From: Ophioderma brevispina
Lineage: Eukaryota; Echinodermata; Ophiuroidea; Amphilepidida; Ophiodermatidae
Assembly: GCA_023653785.1 (NCBI GenBank)
Contig: JAMKCH010084922.1
Location: forward strand, 32,853-96,852
Length of the DNA: 64,000 nucleotides
Direction: 5' to 3'
The translations under genes and the position numbers were made by a program. Under the pieces are notes generated by a model. It searched no databases. It had not been told where the DNA came from and saw only the letters and a program-made list of their open reading frames with translations. This document shows, piece after piece, positions 23,340 through 35,922 of this stretch (the first letter of the stretch is position 1; every line of letters starts with the position of its first letter).

Positions 23340-23650
23340 TGACTGCCTATTTAAGCCTTCAATATGATGTTATTTTGAATGGTCAACTGCCGAATTTTGC
23401 AAATGCGGACTGACTATTTTTGATTCTGACTATGAAGCCTAATTTCTAATTGTTTTCGACTGCTTTTTTTCAAAGATCGACTGGCCCTATTTGAATATGA
23501 TACATGTATAGACCTTAGACTATTATTTGAAAATGCTTTGACTATTATTATACAGTTGAATGCCTTCGACTGCCTATGACTGCCTATTGACTGCTTATTA
23601 AGCAGTTTTTTAAACAACCATGCGGATATTCAAATTAGCTAAACCAGATG
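23340..23650. repeat. Second GACTGCCTA-type array
   Basis: Repeated GACTGCCTAT and CGACTGC words end in TTAAGCAGTTTTTTAAAC and a CAAATTAGCTAAACC block, as near the array at 19738. The units are more diverged. Confidence 0.5.
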
Positions 23651-24051
23651 TTTGTCTCAGATGTTCAATCATATTTTAAAATGGAATGTTGAGCCAGCTA
23701 TAAATAGTTCACATCAGGTCATATATTGTAATCTGCTGCATTTTAATTGCAGTACTCCAGTATCTGGTTTTAGAATGTTGGAAGCCATTTGGTAGAATCA
23801 CGTAAGTGGGTCATGTTATGCCTATTGTAACACAGACCTTATGGCCTTTTGTGTAATTATAGAACAGCTCTACACATTGAAATGGTAGACATCTCCATAG
23901 TCCGTAAAGTCGAAATGGTCAGCGTATTCCAAGAAACTCACTGCTTGAGAGCAGGCCCACTCCAAACTGCTGACTAAAGATCATGCATCATTATACCAAA
24001 AGTAACAATAAAGGACATGACATGTTCCTATTTCAATAAAACTATTTGCAC
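23651..24051. other. AT-rich, nothing recognised
   Basis: No feature was supported. Confidence 0.35.
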
Positions 24052-24055
24052 TTAA

Positions 24056-24401
24056 AGGTGCATTTCATGATTTCAGCACCTTCTGTGTTTATATCATTGA
24101 TCAATAGATATCCTTGAGACAAGCTATTCTCAAATTTGAGCTGATCTCGGTCTTGCGGGTTTGTGATATGAGCAAATTCCTTTCGTTTCCCACGATCCCA
24201 TATGCTATTGTGCTGTAATTTTCTGTCCGCTTTACGGACAGAAAAATACCAATTGGCGAATTAACTTTACAGAGCGACCGAATTTTCACGTAAGATTGGG
24301 CACACATCGATACTGAGGCTAACGTTTCAGATATAAAAATCGCAAAATGTTTTTTGGCAAGTCGGGGGGGGGGGACGAGGCTGTGTACCACGAATGCCCC
24401 T
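24056..24401 (+). mobile_element. TTAA-flanked MITE, family B, copy 1
   Basis: TTAA stands at 24052-24055. The left end is AGGTGCATTTCATGATTTC; the right end ACCACGAATGCCCCT lacks a clean TTAA. An inner G run of about 11 (24364-24374) replaces the shorter run of its sisters at 29293 and 30153. Confidence 0.8.
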
Positions 24402-25729
24402 ATTTTTTTATGTTACAATGGGATACTGTTACGACTTGTTTTTTTTTTAATTTTTTTTAAAATCTGTTTTTGTTTACAGTGGATTTCCAGCCTCCTATGT
24501 GCTCTATCTTTAATAAGTGCCCCTCCAGACTTTCTAACCTTCAACCATCTGAAGGGACAATCAATTATGTCAGAAAGGAGAGAATCTATGGGGTTACCCC
24601 TCAAAAAATGGGGGAAGAGGAGAACCTAGAATTTCTTCTATCAAAACGGACACTCAATTTTTAAATATGTAATTTAATTTAAATTTTAATGTTTGCAAAC
24701 ATTATAGCAAACATTCACAGGGAATTTTGGCTTATCTTTAGTTTGAAACATTTGAATTCCCGTTACCCAAATCCTGTCTTGCCCTCATTTTCATCAATTT
24801 GATCAAATATGAACAAAATGGACCGAGTTGCTCTGTTTCATGAACTTAGTAGAAATCACAGAAACTCTTCTCACAATCTTTAAGCTGTGCATTACAATCA
24901 GTTTTTTTGGTTTTTAGATTATAAAGCTTTTACATTCCAATCATGTCGGCAATTTTACCCTTAATCTCGCTCTCTTTTTTACTCCCAACGTACTTGACCA
25001 GAACGTGCATCACGCCAGACATTGACCAACAGCAACAACAACACTATCATCATGTTCCTGATATACTCTGACAGTTAAAGAGAAGCCATGAGTGATCACT
25101 GTGTACTTATCAACATTTACTTGTCCACATTGTGGGTTTTCCGAATTCTGTTACATTGTATTCAACCAATGAATTTTTTGTTCAATGCATGCTGTCATGG
25201 CTACTGGTCAGGGCCTGCTTGCTGAAAATCTGTTATGCTGTTTGATATTTCAATATCTTGCGTGTTATTTTTGTCATTCATGTTTCAATCAGTGTTTTTC
25301 AACAGAACTCTCTGATTGCTACTTACGGACAGACGATTTGCACGATCCCAATAATACATCCCGTTTGGTGCAGGTGCCAATTTCTATCCGGGAACTTGAC
25401 CGCCTCATCAGCTAAAACATAACGGGTTAGAGCTAATATCAAATATCTAAAAACTTAAAACCTATCTCGATGGTTGCACAGGTTGACTTATTCGTTATCG
25501 TGTCCCCCATTGAAATTAGGACACGGTAGTATCGAAATGGCCACCTTTTGGCCATCGAATTTCATCAGTGGCCCCTCGCTTGTTTTTTATTCCGATGATT
25601 TCTTGTACAGTTCTTTCTGTACGATAGTTTTAGGCACTGGCCGCCCGTATGGAAATGGGCACAACACAGATGCATTATGAGGATCGTGTCAAATAGTCTA
25701 TTGTTTGCAGTGGAATTGGCTGTATGCTA
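24402..25729. other. AT-rich, two weak exon-like frames
   Basis: A frame after a good acceptor (TTTTTGTTTACAG at 24479) stays open to a TAA at 24662-24664, and another is open at 25185-25415. Neither shows a known motif, and both are of a length expected by chance. Confidence 0.25.
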
Positions 25730-25985
25730 AAAGGAGTCTAACTATAGACTTGGGTTTTAAACCAGGGTTAGCCCTACATGAGTGGAACTTTTTTCCTTTC
25801 AACATACTCTAATAAAAAGTCTGTAACAGGTAAGAAAAATTGTCATGGATGGGCTGTTTCGGCCCATCCATGAGGATTTTGTCACCTCTTCCATTTAATG
25901 ACCTATTCATGGTATTTTAGAGAAAGGGTCCACTCCTGTATGAGTAACCCTGGTTTAAACACAGGTCTAAAGTTAGCCTCCTTTT
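25730..25985. mobile_element. 256-bp inverted-repeat MITE with central hairpin
   Basis: The outer arms AAAGGAGTCTAACTATAGAC and AACCAGGGTTAG are mirrored by CTAACCCTGGTT-like and GTCTAAAGTTAGCCTCCTTT blocks. A second hairpin lies in the centre, CATGGATGGGC and GCCCATCCATG (25844-25872). No coding capacity. Confidence 0.75.
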
Positions 25986-26158
25986 CTTCCCAACACTAGC
26001 CTGTTTTTGAGCCAAAAAGTAATATGGTAAGAATGGTAGAGGGCTAAAGAATATTGAAGCCTAAACATTTGTAAGCTGCATTTCAATTGGTTATTCAAAT
26101 GATATGCAATGTAAAGGCCAATCAAAATGTTGTATGATAAAGCATGGATTATGGTTAA

Positions 26159-26495
26159 ATACCTATCAGTGATATGATCCACTCAAAAGATTTGAAGGAG
26201 TAGCTTAATGAAGCTAGTGAAGAATCACATAAGTTATTTTTTTCTCAATGAAAATTGGCAACAGAGAGAAAACTTGCATGTTCAAGATATGAATCTTCAT
26301 TCATTCCGTGTTGTAAGTAGTGTCTGTATGGACCGTAATGACTTACACTTCCAGATTTGGTCCTTTGTTTGGTTGTGTTTTTGTCTTATAACTTGTAAGG
26401 TATGTTAGGATACCCATACTTGTTACAGAAGACCCTCAAAAATCTGATTTTGATGAATTTTAGATTTCTGATTTTGCAAATCATTGATATGTGCC
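26159..26495 (+). mobile_element. MITE family A, copy 4
   Basis: TTAA stands at 26155-26158; the right target is worn to GTAA. The left end keeps CTATCAGTGAT and the right end TTTTGCAAATCATTGATA. The GTATGTTAGGATACC block is shared with copies at 4636 and 46926. Confidence 0.7.
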
Positions 26496-26499
26496 GTAA

Positions 26500-26984
26500 C
26501 CATGTGGTATTAGCGTTCAGTGTGTAATAAAGGCCACATGGAGTATGGATTAGACTAGGGAGACAAGCAGCTTGGCTATGCTGGGGGACAGGGGTGTGGA
26601 TAGGAGCATAATATTGGTTGATGGAGGTTAGAGAGGGAAATATGATTAAAATAATTTTAGGTAGATCTTGATCCTATTCATTTCTTCTTACACCCCTCTA
26701 TACCCTGTTCAGTGTAAGGTGGAACATGGCCCCATTCTTTTGCCACTTCTACACATTTTGTTGAAGGAGAGGCTCCAAGTTGTGTCAAAATACATTGTTG
26801 CTGCTAGTATATTTACCCTAGGGTTGCTTTGATCTTTATCTTCCCAAGTATTATCTTATTGTACCAAAAGTCCTGATTCATCTTATAGTGAACACACTAT
26901 AGTGTACACCATGCCCCTCAGGTTATGCACTTCAAGATCACTGCTTGTTTTAAAGTAAGTGCCATATTGGTCTGGCATATTCCA
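26500..26984. other. AT-rich, nothing recognised
   Basis: No supported feature. Confidence 0.35.
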
Positions 26985-26988
26985 TTAA

Positions 26989-27951
26989 AGGTCCATGGGC
27001 ATGGCTGAGTAGACATTTCTTAATTTCTTACATTTTCGTACCTCAACAGTATCCTGATCATATCGCAACACAGATTTTTAAAAGTGAACATCGGGAAAGT
27101 GTTAAATTTCAAGGATAAATATACCCAATCGGACAGGGCCTTCTCCTGTTTTCACGAACACGTATCAAGTTGCTGGAGTTGGATTTGACCCTGTTAATGA
27201 CGTCAGAGTAACAAGTTGTAAACAAAGCTCACATCGTGACACGTGCACAATGCCCTGCATAACAGCAGCACCAATAGGTATCAACACGATGCATGACTTC
27301 ATGACATATTGCATGACGACGAAAAAAATGTGATCTATAGCTATTATTTATCATTATTTAAACAATTATTAAATCAATTCAAATTTCGAAAATTTACTGT
27401 GTGAAACACCTGGAGCGTCGAAGTCTGGTCTTGTTTTACTTTTAGTGGACGAACAAAACCCATAATCTCTTCTTGTCGGTTTCTTTGTCTGGGAACTTGA
27501 ATAAAGCTATTCTGTTCTGATTCTCCTTATACGGTCACCTCTGGTGCAGCCGTCGACAATACAGCGAATTATAATCGTAATTTTAAGGCATCAAATCAAG
27601 AAAAATTATGCCATTATGATACAACACGTACAACGCATATCACGAGAAGTCAACTGTGTACGTATGCAAGAAAACTGGGCCACGCGAACGTCCGTTCCAC
27701 GATGACGATCATGACGCGTATCGCGTATTTGTTACTCGGACGTCACTTCTGGGTCAGCGCGATAATCACTTTCATTTTGGAATTTCCTTTGAAAGCTTGT
27801 CCAAAACACATGATATTATGCCCAATTTTTATCAAATACACGGTTTCTCAATTACTGCTTCATGCAGATTTTACATTGATATCAATACATACTATGAATG
27901 AAACCATTTTTGGTGGTATTATAAGTATGTTTAAAGCATGTCCATGGACCT
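26989..27951 (+). mobile_element. TTAA-flanked 963-bp element, family E
   Basis: TTAA stands at 26985-26988 and 27952-27955. Ends AGGTCCATGGGCATG and CATGTCCATGGACCT are near-perfect inverted repeats. CpG-containing inner sequence (27400-27780) is unlike the flanks, but no transposase was recognised. The overlapping frames at 27656 and 27702 lie wholly inside it. Confidence 0.8.
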
Positions 27952-27955
27952 TTAA

Positions 27956-29288
27956 AATGAATGCTCAAGTAAAGTCCAAACTGCAGCTGAAAATGCTAAA
28001 TGATTAGGTCTACATTAAATGCAACAGAACAGCCAGCTCAAACTGAATGTGTAATGTAGTTCAACCCTGGTGTAAACCTTGTTTAGTATAAGAGGAAATT
28101 TGACCCCTATCTTTTCCCACTGACCTTTTGCACATTTTGCGCCTAGTATCCTTTGGCAAGTAGGTGCTTTATAAGTTCTTGTATTATTATTATTATTTGT
28201 GAGAAATGTTTCAGGTTTTGACTAAATACACTCAAGCTTCCATAGTGTATTTACCTCTGGATGGAATTATGACCTGGATCCCCTCCAGGTTTAAAATATA
28301 CAGACTCATGTCTGATATTCATGGTACTTTATCAAAGGGCATATCCCATGTTATAGTAAACAGACTAAATGGAGCTTGGTTCCACAAGACTTTTCCAGTC
28401 TCAATAGGCTTAGCCTCTGACACATTGAAGCATTATGTCAGTGCACATCAGACATTGCAGTAATTCACCGATATTTAAAACATCCACTTTTTTCAGTAAT
28501 GTTCCATACAGTGCTGAGACAAGGCTTCCCCCACTTTCCTGTTTTTCATTTGTTAATATTCTTTTACTTATATATCTGTGAAAACAGTTTTGATCAGTAA
28601 AATGTACATCAATATTTTGTGTGTTTGTTTCACTGCTGTCCCCATATTTTCTGACTTAAAGAGAATTAATTTGCTCATTAAAAAGAGACAGGCCAATTTC
28701 TGATAGCATAATTATTAACCCAAACAGAAGTCAAGAGGTTGGAGAAGAGGATTCTCCCACACAGAGGGGATTTTACAGCCTTTACCTAAAAAAATGAACT
28801 CAAAATTTTGACAAAACACACACACCGGAAATCAAATGCATGCAAGAGCTTTGATAAAAAACTTTAAGCTAAAACAATGACTCAAAAGTCAAGTTGGAGT
28901 TTCCTTTTGTGGAATGGGGGGATCACCTGACTGTTTCAAAGTTTTTGAAAAGACACCCCCAAAAAGCAGATATATACCATACACCGTTTTGGGAAAGAGC
29001 CCTCCCCCTTTCCCACGCAAAGTATTCAAGGTTTGAATTACTGTTAAAATTTCATTCTATTCAAATTGTATGATATTCTTGATTTCCCATAATAAAATTA
29101 ATTACAGGTAATTTACTAGCAATGGTCTTACTCATTAAATTTTTTTTTTTTTTTTTTAAATAAAAAATCAGTTCTGGTTTCACTTGGTAAAATATCTTGC
29201 TGTGAAAAATAAGTTACTTTCAGTGGCATCACTATTTGGTGCATACCTTTAGAGTGGCAAAATATTGATACTTTTAACAAATTTTATG
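27956..29288. other. AT-rich, nothing firmly recognised
   Basis: An 85-codon frame (28206-28463) follows a TTTCAG acceptor-like site but has no motif. A T run (29140-29158) is present. Confidence 0.3.
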
Positions 29289-29292
29289 TTAA

Positions 29293-29629
29293 AGGTGCAT
29301 TTCGTGATTCCAGCACCCTCTGTTTTATTCATGGTTCACTAGATATCCTTGAGAAAAGCCTATTCACAAAATTTGAGTTGATCCCGAGCTTGCAGTTTTG
29401 TGTTATGAGCAAATGCTTGTTTCCCACAGTCCCATAGGCCACTGTGCTGTAATTTCTGTCCGTTTACAGACAGAAATACAAAATTGCAAATTTCTTACAG
29501 ATACGACCGAATTTGCACATAAGATTTGGTACACATGAATTACTAAGGCTAACGGTTCAGATGATATAAAAATCTCAACTTTTTCGAGGTAAATCGGGGG
29601 GACGAGGTTGTGGGTCACGAAATGCCCCT
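29293..29629 (+). mobile_element. TTAA-flanked MITE, family B, copy 2
   Basis: TTAA stands at 29289-29292 and 29630-29633. Ends are AGGTGCATTTCGTGATTC and GTCACGAAATGCCCCT. It shares GTCCGTTTACAGACAGAAAT with the copy at 30153. Confidence 0.9.
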
Positions 29630-29707
29630 TTAAAATGTTCTGCAAAATTGTTGTATTTCAGAAGTTTATAATCATTGGGTAAACTAACACAGCAAAAAGC
29701 TATGTGC

Positions 29708-29880
29708 CAGGGGTGTGATTCTTCAGGATTTTCCCTGATTTCAGGATTTTTTATTTTCAAAATTTCCGCAAATTTATTTAATTTCAGCCCAATTCTAAGC
29801 ATTTTAGGTCGGGTTTACGCTGTTTTTCAGGAATTTTTACCAAATTCAGGATTTTTCCACAAAGCTCAATCACACCCCTG
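29708..29880. mobile_element. CAGGGGTGTGA-ended MITE, copy 2
   Basis: Ends CAGGGGTGTGATTC and CAATCACACCCCTG are inverted. An exact 6-bp flank, ATGTGC, stands on both sides (29702-29707, 29881-29886). Internally TTCAGGATTTT occurs at each side. The ends recall hAT elements, but those usually duplicate 8 bp. Confidence 0.85.
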
Positions 29881-30152
29881 ATGTGCTTATGTACCATTTA
29901 GATTTTTGTTCCTTCAGATATGAAAATATTGGTATGTTAGGTCACTCAAAGTACATCTGCGTGCTCCTATACAGTCAGTACTTAACCTCCTAGATTGGTG
30001 TCATTAGTGATTAATTTGAGACCACACACACCTCATAATTGGTTATTTTCAAGTTGGTTTGTTAATAGGTACAATGTGGCAAATAGTGCATTGACAGCAG
30101 ATTTCATTTGTTATATGCATAGAGTCAAGATATTTCAAAAGATTCACCTTAA

Positions 30153-30482
30153 AGGTGTATTTCATGATTCCAGCACCTTCTGTTTTATTCACTGATCACT
30201 AGATATCCTTGAGAAAAGCTTATTCTCAAAATTTGACCTGATCCCGATCTTGTGGTTATGAGCAATTGCTCGTTTCCCACGGTCCCATAGGCTACTGTGC
30301 TGTAATGTCTGTCCGTTTACGGACAGAAATACAAAATTGCGAATTTCTTACAGATGTGACTGAATTTGCACGTAAGATTGGGCACACGTGGATTACTAAG
30401 GGTAACGGTTCAGATGATATAAAAATCTCAACATTTTTTAGGTAAGTCGGCGGGACGAGGCTGTGGATCACGAAATGCCCCT
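30153..30482 (+). mobile_element. TTAA-flanked MITE, family B, copy 3
   Basis: TTAA stands at 30149-30152 and 30483-30486. Ends are AGGTGTATTTCATGATTC and GATCACGAAATGCCCCT. It lies 520 bp from copy 2 in the same orientation. Confidence 0.9.
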
Positions 30483-30922
30483 TTAATCTTTTAAGAAAAC
30501 TTGTATGTTAGAACTTTATTTTTGGGAAATTTAAAAAAATAGAGGAAAGATTAAAACTAGAGGAATGATTAAAACCAATCAAAAGAACTTGTCCCTTTTT
30601 TAGTTACATTTTCTATTTATGTACATAGGTTTCAATGTCATGGTGTTTTATGTCAAATAGTAAAAGATGAATCTGAGATTTCAGCTGCTATATTAAATGC
30701 ATATTTTGGTGCTTAATAATGAAAATGAAATCTGCATTTTTTTTATTTCTAACCAGGTTTGAAACTTGTAGGGAGCTAAAAGATAGCAATTTAAATTTGA
30801 TGTCTTGTAGTGCAATATTTGAAAGCTATACACCATGTTTTACAAACCCAAGCTTTTCTGTAACCTCACAAAATCAGCTGCATGTTATTATATTTCATAC
30901 AAATTGATCTGCCTAACTTTAA

Positions 30923-31228
30923 AGGTGCTATCAGTGATTTGTTAGATCAGAAATTTGGAATCATCAAAAATCAGATTTTTGCAGGTCTGTTACAAGTATA
31001 GCTATCCTAACATACCCTGCAAGTGATAAGACTGAAAGCAACATAATAAAGTCAAAATCGGATATTTTAGTCATTACTATCCGTACGGACACTTGCTACA
31101 ACATGTAATTGAATGTAGATTTGTATCTTTTAACGCTGCTGTTTCTTCTTTTTTGTCATTTTTGATTGATAAAAAGAAGGTTGTGCGAAGGATAACTTAC
31201 AACTTTGGAAGGATCCTGAATAGTGCCT
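30923..31228 (-). mobile_element. TTAA-flanked MITE, family A, copy 5
   Basis: TTAA stands at 30919-30922 and 31229-31232. The left end is AGGTGCTATCAGTGATTTG. The right end keeps TAGTGCCT, but its CAAATCACTGA block has been replaced by other sequence. Confidence 0.8.
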
Positions 31229-31232
31229 TTAA

Positions 31233-33310
31233 TTTACCTTACTAAGTTCTAATTTTCACACTACAAACATGATTTTCAAGCATGACTGCATATTTCACTT
31301 TGCTTATACAGCCTCACCTCCAAGGGCACCGTTCCGAACATAACTTTGATTCACCAGTGCATTACAAAATTACCCCGATGATGTATGATACCCAGAATAC
31401 AAGATCAGTCCTGTGTCCATGTAGCAGCAGTTAACTGGATGTGTCTTTGGGATAGCATATAGCTCATAGTATATCCTAATCCTGTATGAACCGATCTTGT
31501 GTAGAGTGACTCATACTTTTTTAGAATAAAATTATAAACAAGAGACCCCTTTGAGTTTATATGGCATGACTTTTTTTCCATAAAAAAGGAAACTATTGTA
31601 TAGAAGGATATATCAATTTCACATTTTTTTTTTAATTTTTTAGGTTTTTTCTTTTTTTAATTTGTTCTTTTTTGGTTTTGGAAGTTATGTGCAAAAAAGT
31701 GTTGAACTTTTGATTAGAGATATTCTTAAATATTCCCCTTTCAATGATTCTTATCTGTGCCGTGTGTGGTTAGAAATAGTTAAATGTTGGGTTTGTTTTA
31801 ATAAAATTTTGCTCTCAAGTCTACTTGGTGACCAAAATCTGTGAACCCATTTCAGAGATGGTGGACACATTAATTATTCAAAAGTGGTACAACACATGTG
31901 CTTTCTAGAAGATATGTAACCTGGCCCGCTTGGCCTTGTATGTATTAAAGGATACAATTTGTAGAATTCATACATCTATTGGACTTAGACGTGGAAAATA
32001 ACTTACTTTAACATGATGACTTTGAGATCTATTGTTAGCTGGTTTAGATCATTCACCAATCATATAACTGCATTTCCAATCATAAACAAACCTAACACCA
32101 CTTATTTAGGAAACAATGGCTGTCATCTTTAAAGCAATTACTGAATAGTCAGAGCATTTTTTGAAGTTTTGTATTCAAATATTCTGCCGGAAGGTGATTA
32201 TAATTTTTTTTCAACCAGTATTCCGCTACCAAATCTGTAATCTGTACATGTCCTGTATCATCTCCAATGTGACCTCTTCAAAAGGAATCGGAAATGTATG
32301 TACTTCCTCAGCTAATAATATTAATTAGTGCTTGAACGCTTGATGAAGTCCCACTAAATTTGAATGTCTCTGTTGTTGAGAATGAACAACTTCATAGGCA
32401 TACCATTGTCCTGTGCAATTCTGACATACATAGGAAGGGTCAGTGAATGTTTCCTTGTCTTAACATAGTGGATTCCCCATGTGTGAGTTAATTACACATT
32501 GTATAATTAAAAATTGATGTAGTAGTGCCGCTGGGCTAATGATATATCTGGTTGAATGGTCTTCTTTGACTGCATGTAGTTTATTTTGAGAACTGAAGGT
32601 ATAACAAATAAATTTGAAGGGCATTTGGATCCTAAAAAGCGCAACTCAATGAGATTTTGGATTGGAGAATAGTTCTTATCTTCTCCAGGCTGCCCCTACA
32701 CTGTCCTTTCATAAATAAGTCTAAGTCACGTTGGTGTTAATAGGCTAACAATTGCAATTCCTACTCAACAAATAATTCTGTATGTTTAATTTACCTTCAA
32801 AGGCACAGGATTAGGGTTTTATAATCAGTTAGAGATAAAGCTGAATCCTTAGAGTTTAGGTTTGGGTTAATTTGAGGCTTAACCTAGAAAATGGTACCTA
32901 GAATATGAAACGTCAGGTGCTATGTTACTTGTACCATTGTGTGCAGTATCAATTTAAGAAATATTATCAACGTTTTGCTTTAGGGATTGAATGAATTCTG
33001 TACCCCGTTTTTGTGTAAAGCAATTTGGTCACGTCCTACAATGGAATGTTTGTCATAGGCATCCATGTGACACCATGCATTGATCATTACCTTACCTGAG
33101 CTATGATACTTCCATACACCCCGTATGGAAGGTCTACGGAATTGAGTATATGCTCCACATTGGTATTGAATGCATCTATAACCGCCTGGTCAGTTCCTGA
33201 TCATGCATGGTTTCCATAGCAGTCCTGTGAAACCCATGTTTTGATCATACTTGACCACCACTATTCTCTAAATGAATTTAATACTCCCCATATATTTTGG
33301 AGGCATGCAC
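31233..33310. other. AT-rich, nothing recognised
   Basis: About 2 kb without a supported exon, repeat pair or RNA gene. Confidence 0.35.
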
Positions 33311-33460
33311 TTAAAGGTGCAACAGAGATTTCAAGTCATCCATATTTTTCCTGTTATATATAGTGATTTCTATAGATAAAAACATTCATAGATTCCCTTC
33401 CATTTATATAGCTACAGAAATAACTTAAAATTAAAACAAAAGTGATTTTATATGCTTTCT

Positions 33461-34772
33461 TATCCCCCTGGCTTGAAAAGCGAAAGGGGGATTAATGCTG
33501 TCAGTCAAGGCGGCGGCGTCGTCGGAGGCGTCCAAACAATCTTGACGCGATACATGAGACCATAAGGGTTTGGTTGATGAACTTGGGGGGTGGGATCTGA
33601 CTGCCATGCCCTTCATCCGATTAGATTATGGGCGTGGCATCTGCTATTTAGGTTTACCTAATTTGGCATAATTAATGAGTTAATCAATAACATGGGTAGT
33701 TTTTACCAAAAAAGCCAAAAAGCTTGTGAACATACTATCGGAATATCCATAAGTCGATTTTGATGAAACTTTGTGGATGGGTGGGGAATCATTACTCTCG
33801 CGTTTATTAGGTTTGTGGCGCATGATATGTAATTAACTGCTAATTGCATATTGATGGGCTAAATTTGGGGTATTTTCACCCAAAAACTGGTGAACAAACT
33901 ATCTGAAGATCCTAAGTCCGATTTTGATGATACTTGATGGAGGGTGGGGAATCATGTACTCTCGCGCTGAGTAGGTTTAAGGTGGTTTGTCCGGGTTAAG
34001 GGGGTTGCTCCGGGTTTATGGGGGGTGTCCAGCTTTAAGGGGGTTGTTGGGTTTAAGGGATTGTTGGGGTTTAGGTGGGTTGTCTGGGTTAAAGTGGTTG
34101 TCCGGGTTTAAGGGGGTTGTCTGGACTTAAGGGGGGGTATGGGGGTTTTGGGGTTTAAGTGGTTGTCCGGGTTTAAAGAGGGTTTTTTCCGTGTTTTAAG
34201 GGGGGGTTTCTTGGCTTAAGGGTGCTTGTTGTGGTTTAAGGTTGGGTTGCACGAATTTTAAGTGGGGTTGTCCAGGTTTAAGGGTTGTCCGGGTTTAAGT
34301 GGGTTGTCCGCTTTAAGGGTGTTGTTTGGTTTTAGGGGGATTGTTGGGTTTAAGGTGGGTTGTCTGGGTTTAAAGGGGTTGTTCGTTTTAAGGGGGGGTT
34401 GTTTGGCTAAGGGTTGATTGTTGGGGTTTAAGGTGGGTTGTCCGTGTTTAAAGGGGCCTGTCCAGGTTTAAGGGGGTTTGTCTGGGCTTAAGGGGCTTGA
34501 TGTGGTTTAAGGTGGGTTGCACGAGTTTGTAAGGGGGTTTCAGGTTTAAAGGGGTTTGTCCGGGTTTAAGGGGGGGTTGTACTGGGCTAAGGTGCTTGTT
34601 TGTGGTTTAGGTGGTTGCACGAGTTGAAGGGGGTTGCGCAGGTTAAGGGGGTTGTTGGGGTTAAGGGCATTTTGGGTTTAAGGGGGGTATTTGGGGTTTG
34701 GGGTTTATTTGAAAATTTGTAAACCGCTCCGCCATGGGGATTTAGCGGTCGAGAACCGCGACGTTTATTTAG
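33461..34772 (+). mobile_element. TATCCCCCTGGC-ended insertion inside the MITE
   Basis: Starts TATCCCCCTGGCTTGAAAAG, like the complete 260-bp element at 40351-40610. The CCAGGGGGATA right end is absent. Two ~175-bp related blocks with TCCGATTTTGATGA and GGGTGGGGAATCATG/TTACTCTCGCG lie at about 33745 and 33920, followed by the G-rich minisatellite. Confidence 0.6.
33972..34715 (+). repeat. G-rich minisatellite, ~20-bp unit
   Basis: About 35-40 imperfect copies of a unit close to GGGTTTAAGGGGGTTGTCCG. Runs of three to seven G on the plus strand at short spacing make G-quadruplex formation plausible. The resemblance to a telomeric repeat is only loose (GGGTTTAAG, not GGGTTA). Confidence 0.85.
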
Positions 34773-34959
34773 TTTGTATTTGCTCTATAGGAAAATAGAA
34801 ATTTCACATTTTGATACCAAAAAAAATGTTCCTCAGCTTAATCATTTAGATGGGGTTATTTTTATCGAAAGCTTTACAGCCAAAAAACCCCCAAGTGCAA
34901 AAATCAGAATTTTCATAATTTTAGGGACACCTGTTATTTGAAATCTCTTGTTAGCACCT

Positions 34960-35920
34960 TTCATTCCAGGTTGTGCATTCCATTTTCTTTTTTCCTGCAT
35001 TACTGTAATTTGCACATTCTTCACAAATTTTGTTAATGTCATTAAATTTAAACACTTTTGATACTTGTTCAATACATTGCATGGTGTAGGCATGGTTCAT
35101 CCATCATAACACAAATCATAAATCACCATGTAGCTACACTCATTGCATTTAAACCATTAAAATAATCATTCACAATGACCTTGTTCACTCTGACAGATTT
35201 CATACATCGATCATATTTTGATTTATGTGAATTTGGTTCCTCAAATGATTTTACTCCTCCCGAATAGTGTGAAGATTAAACAAAATTTATGAGGAAAATA
35301 GTTTCTGTAACAAACAGAGGGAAAAGGCATTAAGTTAAAAGAATGAAAATCAGCTTAGTCTGTTATGAATTTGAGTTTGCCGTTTAAATTTGCTAGCATA
35401 GAAAATCAATGCTTGGTGTCGTGAATGCTTGCATAATTCTAATGAAATGCAGTAATTTGATGATGATCCGAGTATAATTTAACTATATGAACCGCCATGT
35501 TTTCACTTTTGTTTTTGAGAGATTGTTCCGCAATATAGCAAATGTAAGTATGGCTCATTAACACTAAAATACAGTCTAACACATGCGAGATTGTGTTGCC
35601 AACCATTGGCAACATCATGTATGGGCTGTTGTTGCCATGATAAGACGAAAGTGGCTGGAGATGCAAGACTAGGCTATCCTGTACGTAGGCAAGGGCAGGA
35701 GGAGTGAACCAAGGGGCCATGCATGTCATCAGTTGATAGTTAGCATGTGAGTTTTCACTTCATTTTGCAACAAAAAATGCAAGAAAGCAGCACTTTTATA
35801 TAATTCTACTTTAAATTAGAATCTGAACTTGACTCCATCATTAGTTTGATCTATATTTTAAGCCTGTGATGAGTTTTCACTTCAAACTAAAAATTCCAGA
35901 GAACTCAATGTCTTGTTTCA
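34960..35920. other. AT-rich, nothing recognised
   Basis: Short frames on the minus strand (34842-35093, 35439-35729) show no motif. The first overlaps the family D MITE. Confidence 0.35.
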
Positions 35921-35922
35921 TT

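Larger units (their letters stand above)
33315..34959 (+). mobile_element. MITE family D, copy 2, split by a 1.3-kb insertion
   Basis: TTAA stands at 33311-33314. The left end AGGTGCAACAGAGATTTC and right end AATCTCTTGTTAGCACCT are intact, but the body is interrupted after GTGATTTTATATGCTTTC (33460) and resumes near 34773 with TAGAAATTTCACA, as judged against the copies at 15602 and 43053. Confidence 0.8.

Noticed and set aside
24479..24663. Possible terminal exon after a good acceptor
   Set aside because: It is plausible by composition, but there is no known motif, no duplicate and no neighbouring exon to support it.
27702..28007. 101-codon frame as a small membrane protein
   Set aside because: Nearly all of it is inside the TTAA-flanked element E and its end; there is no recognised domain.
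34000..34715. Interstitial telomere repeat
   Set aside because: The unit is GGGTTTAAGGGGG-like and variable, not TTAGGG.
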